Positions 63,355-64,000 of a stretch of DNA of 64,000 bases are shown here, piece by piece. Position 1 is the stretch's first letter; each line of letters begins with the position of its first letter. The position numbers were made by a program, and so were the translations under genes. A model generated the notes under the pieces. The model did not search any database. It saw nothing but the letters and a program-made list of their open reading frames with translations, and was not told the origin of the DNA. This stretch comes from Flavihumibacter soli (GTDB lineage Bacteria; Bacteroidota; Bacteroidia; Sphingobacteriales; Sphingobacteriaceae): positions 1 through 64,000 of the forward strand of contig NZ_JAAFZB010000095.1 in the NCBI RefSeq assembly GCF_010692725.1. Direction: 5' to 3'.

Positions 63355-64000
63355 ATGTTTCCTAAAATTCCATTCAGTCAGACTGAAAGCTTCAAATATT
63401 TATCGGATCATTTCCAGTCAGTCAGGGAGCTGAAGCTTCGGGATCTGTTCTCGGACGAGCCAAACCGCTTTGAGCAGTTTTCCATCCGCTTTGAGGATAT
63501 ACTATTAGACTACTCGAAAAATCGTATCACAGAGGATACGCGAAATCTGCTGATTGAGCTGGCAAAGGAGTCTGGCTTGAAGCAAGCAATCGCGGCAATG
63601 TTCAATGGCGGAAAGATTAATGAAACGGAAGGCCGCGCTGTCCTTCACACGGCATTGAGAAATCCTGAGCGCAGCGGCCTCATCGTCGATGGCCACGATA
63701 TCCTACACGATATACACAAGGTGCTGGACCAGGTGGAAAGATTTTCAAACCAGGTTATCAGCGGTGAGTGGAAAGGCGGCACAGGCAAGACAATACAACA
63801 CATCGTCAATATTGGCATTGGCGGCTCGGATTTGGGCCCGGTAATGGTGACCGAAGCACTGAAGCCCTATGCGAATCATCTGCAGCTTCACTTTGTATCG
63901 AATGTCGACGGAACACATATCGCTGAGACACTCAAAAAGATCGATCCGGAGACCACGCTCTTTATGATCGCATCTAAAACATTTACGACACAGGAGACGA
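63355..64000 (+). CDS. pgi: Glucose-6-phosphate isomerase (3' end outside window)
   Basis: 215 complete codons are visible. Family motifs: [47 protein letters not shown] and [12 protein letters not shown], with [13 protein letters not shown] at the window edge. The enzyme interconverts glucose-6-phosphate and fructose-6-phosphate in the cytoplasm. ATG 63355 gives [16 protein letters not shown], a usual start for this group. The 3' part lies beyond the window. Confidence 0.95.
   Translation, partial: MFPKIPFSQTESFKYLSDHFQSVRELKLRDLFSDEPNRFEQFSIRFEDILLDYSKNRITEDTRNLLIELAKESGLKQAIAAMFNGGKINETEGRAVLHTALRNPERSGLIVDGHDILHDIHKVLDQVERFSNQVISGEWKGGTGKTIQHIVNIGIGGSDLGPVMVTEALKPYANHLQLHFVSNVDGTHIAETLKKIDPETTLFMIASKTFTTQET

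Overview
The window comes from a member of the Bacteroidota, most likely the family Sphingobacteriaceae or a close relative (Pedobacter/Mucilaginibacter type). The evidence is a gldKLMN type IX secretion/gliding cluster, a PorP/SprF protein beside a CHU_C-type adhesin, a SusC/SusD pair, alternative complex III (ActABCDEF) joined to an aa3-type oxidase, many Ser-Ser-Cys lipoboxes, TAnnTTTG promoter boxes and almost no Shine-Dalgarno sequences before start codons. No rRNA, tRNA or CRISPR array was seen.

Layout. 1-7.5 kb: 3' end of a large secreted adhesin, its PorP/SprF partner, then gldN-M-L-K on the minus strand. 7.8-11.3 kb: hemD with a DUF4271 membrane protein, then hemW. 11.4-15.8 kb: a SusD/SusC pair. 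16-29.7 kb: an NTF2-like secreted protein, a PfkB sugar kinase, a plus-strand VWA / MoxR-type ATPase / metallophosphoesterase / UbiA-like set, a lipoprotein, an operon of S9 peptidase, sensor kinase and response regulator, a TPR protein and DUF4286. 29.8-31.3 kb: OmpA-type lipoprotein and DUF2461. 31.4-48.1 kb: one long minus-strand respiratory block, read from 48.1 kb downward: actA-B-C-D-E-F, coxII, coxI, a strong internal terminator, heme A synthase, heme O synthase, two subunit III genes, subunit IV, SCO1, DUF420 and a small membrane protein. It encodes a quinol:cytochrome c:O2 electron path with its haem A and copper assembly factors. 48.6-64 kb: a deoxyhypusine-synthase-like enzyme, M28 and M19 peptidases, an outer-membrane beta-barrel protein, a GxxExxY nuclease-fold gene between inverted repeats, a methyltransferase, a SirB1-like protein, prfB with a programmed +1 frameshift, a frameshifted lipoprotein, an M16 peptidase pair and the start of pgi.

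The most interesting material is non-coding or accessory. (1) A 0.7 kb unit holds a GxxExxY (PD-(D/E)XK_3) gene bounded by a perfect 12-bp inverted repeat, with a gene-less relative 8 kb away. (2) Two large palindromes of one apparent family lie 49 kb apart. (3) An octamer-phased TAAT tract starts directly after a stop codon and recurs after the next gene. (4) Four genes carry an exact TAnnTTTG box ending 4-5 nt before the ATG, which suggests leaderless mRNAs. One is prfB, whose only strong Shine-Dalgarno-like sequence is the internal frameshift stimulator.
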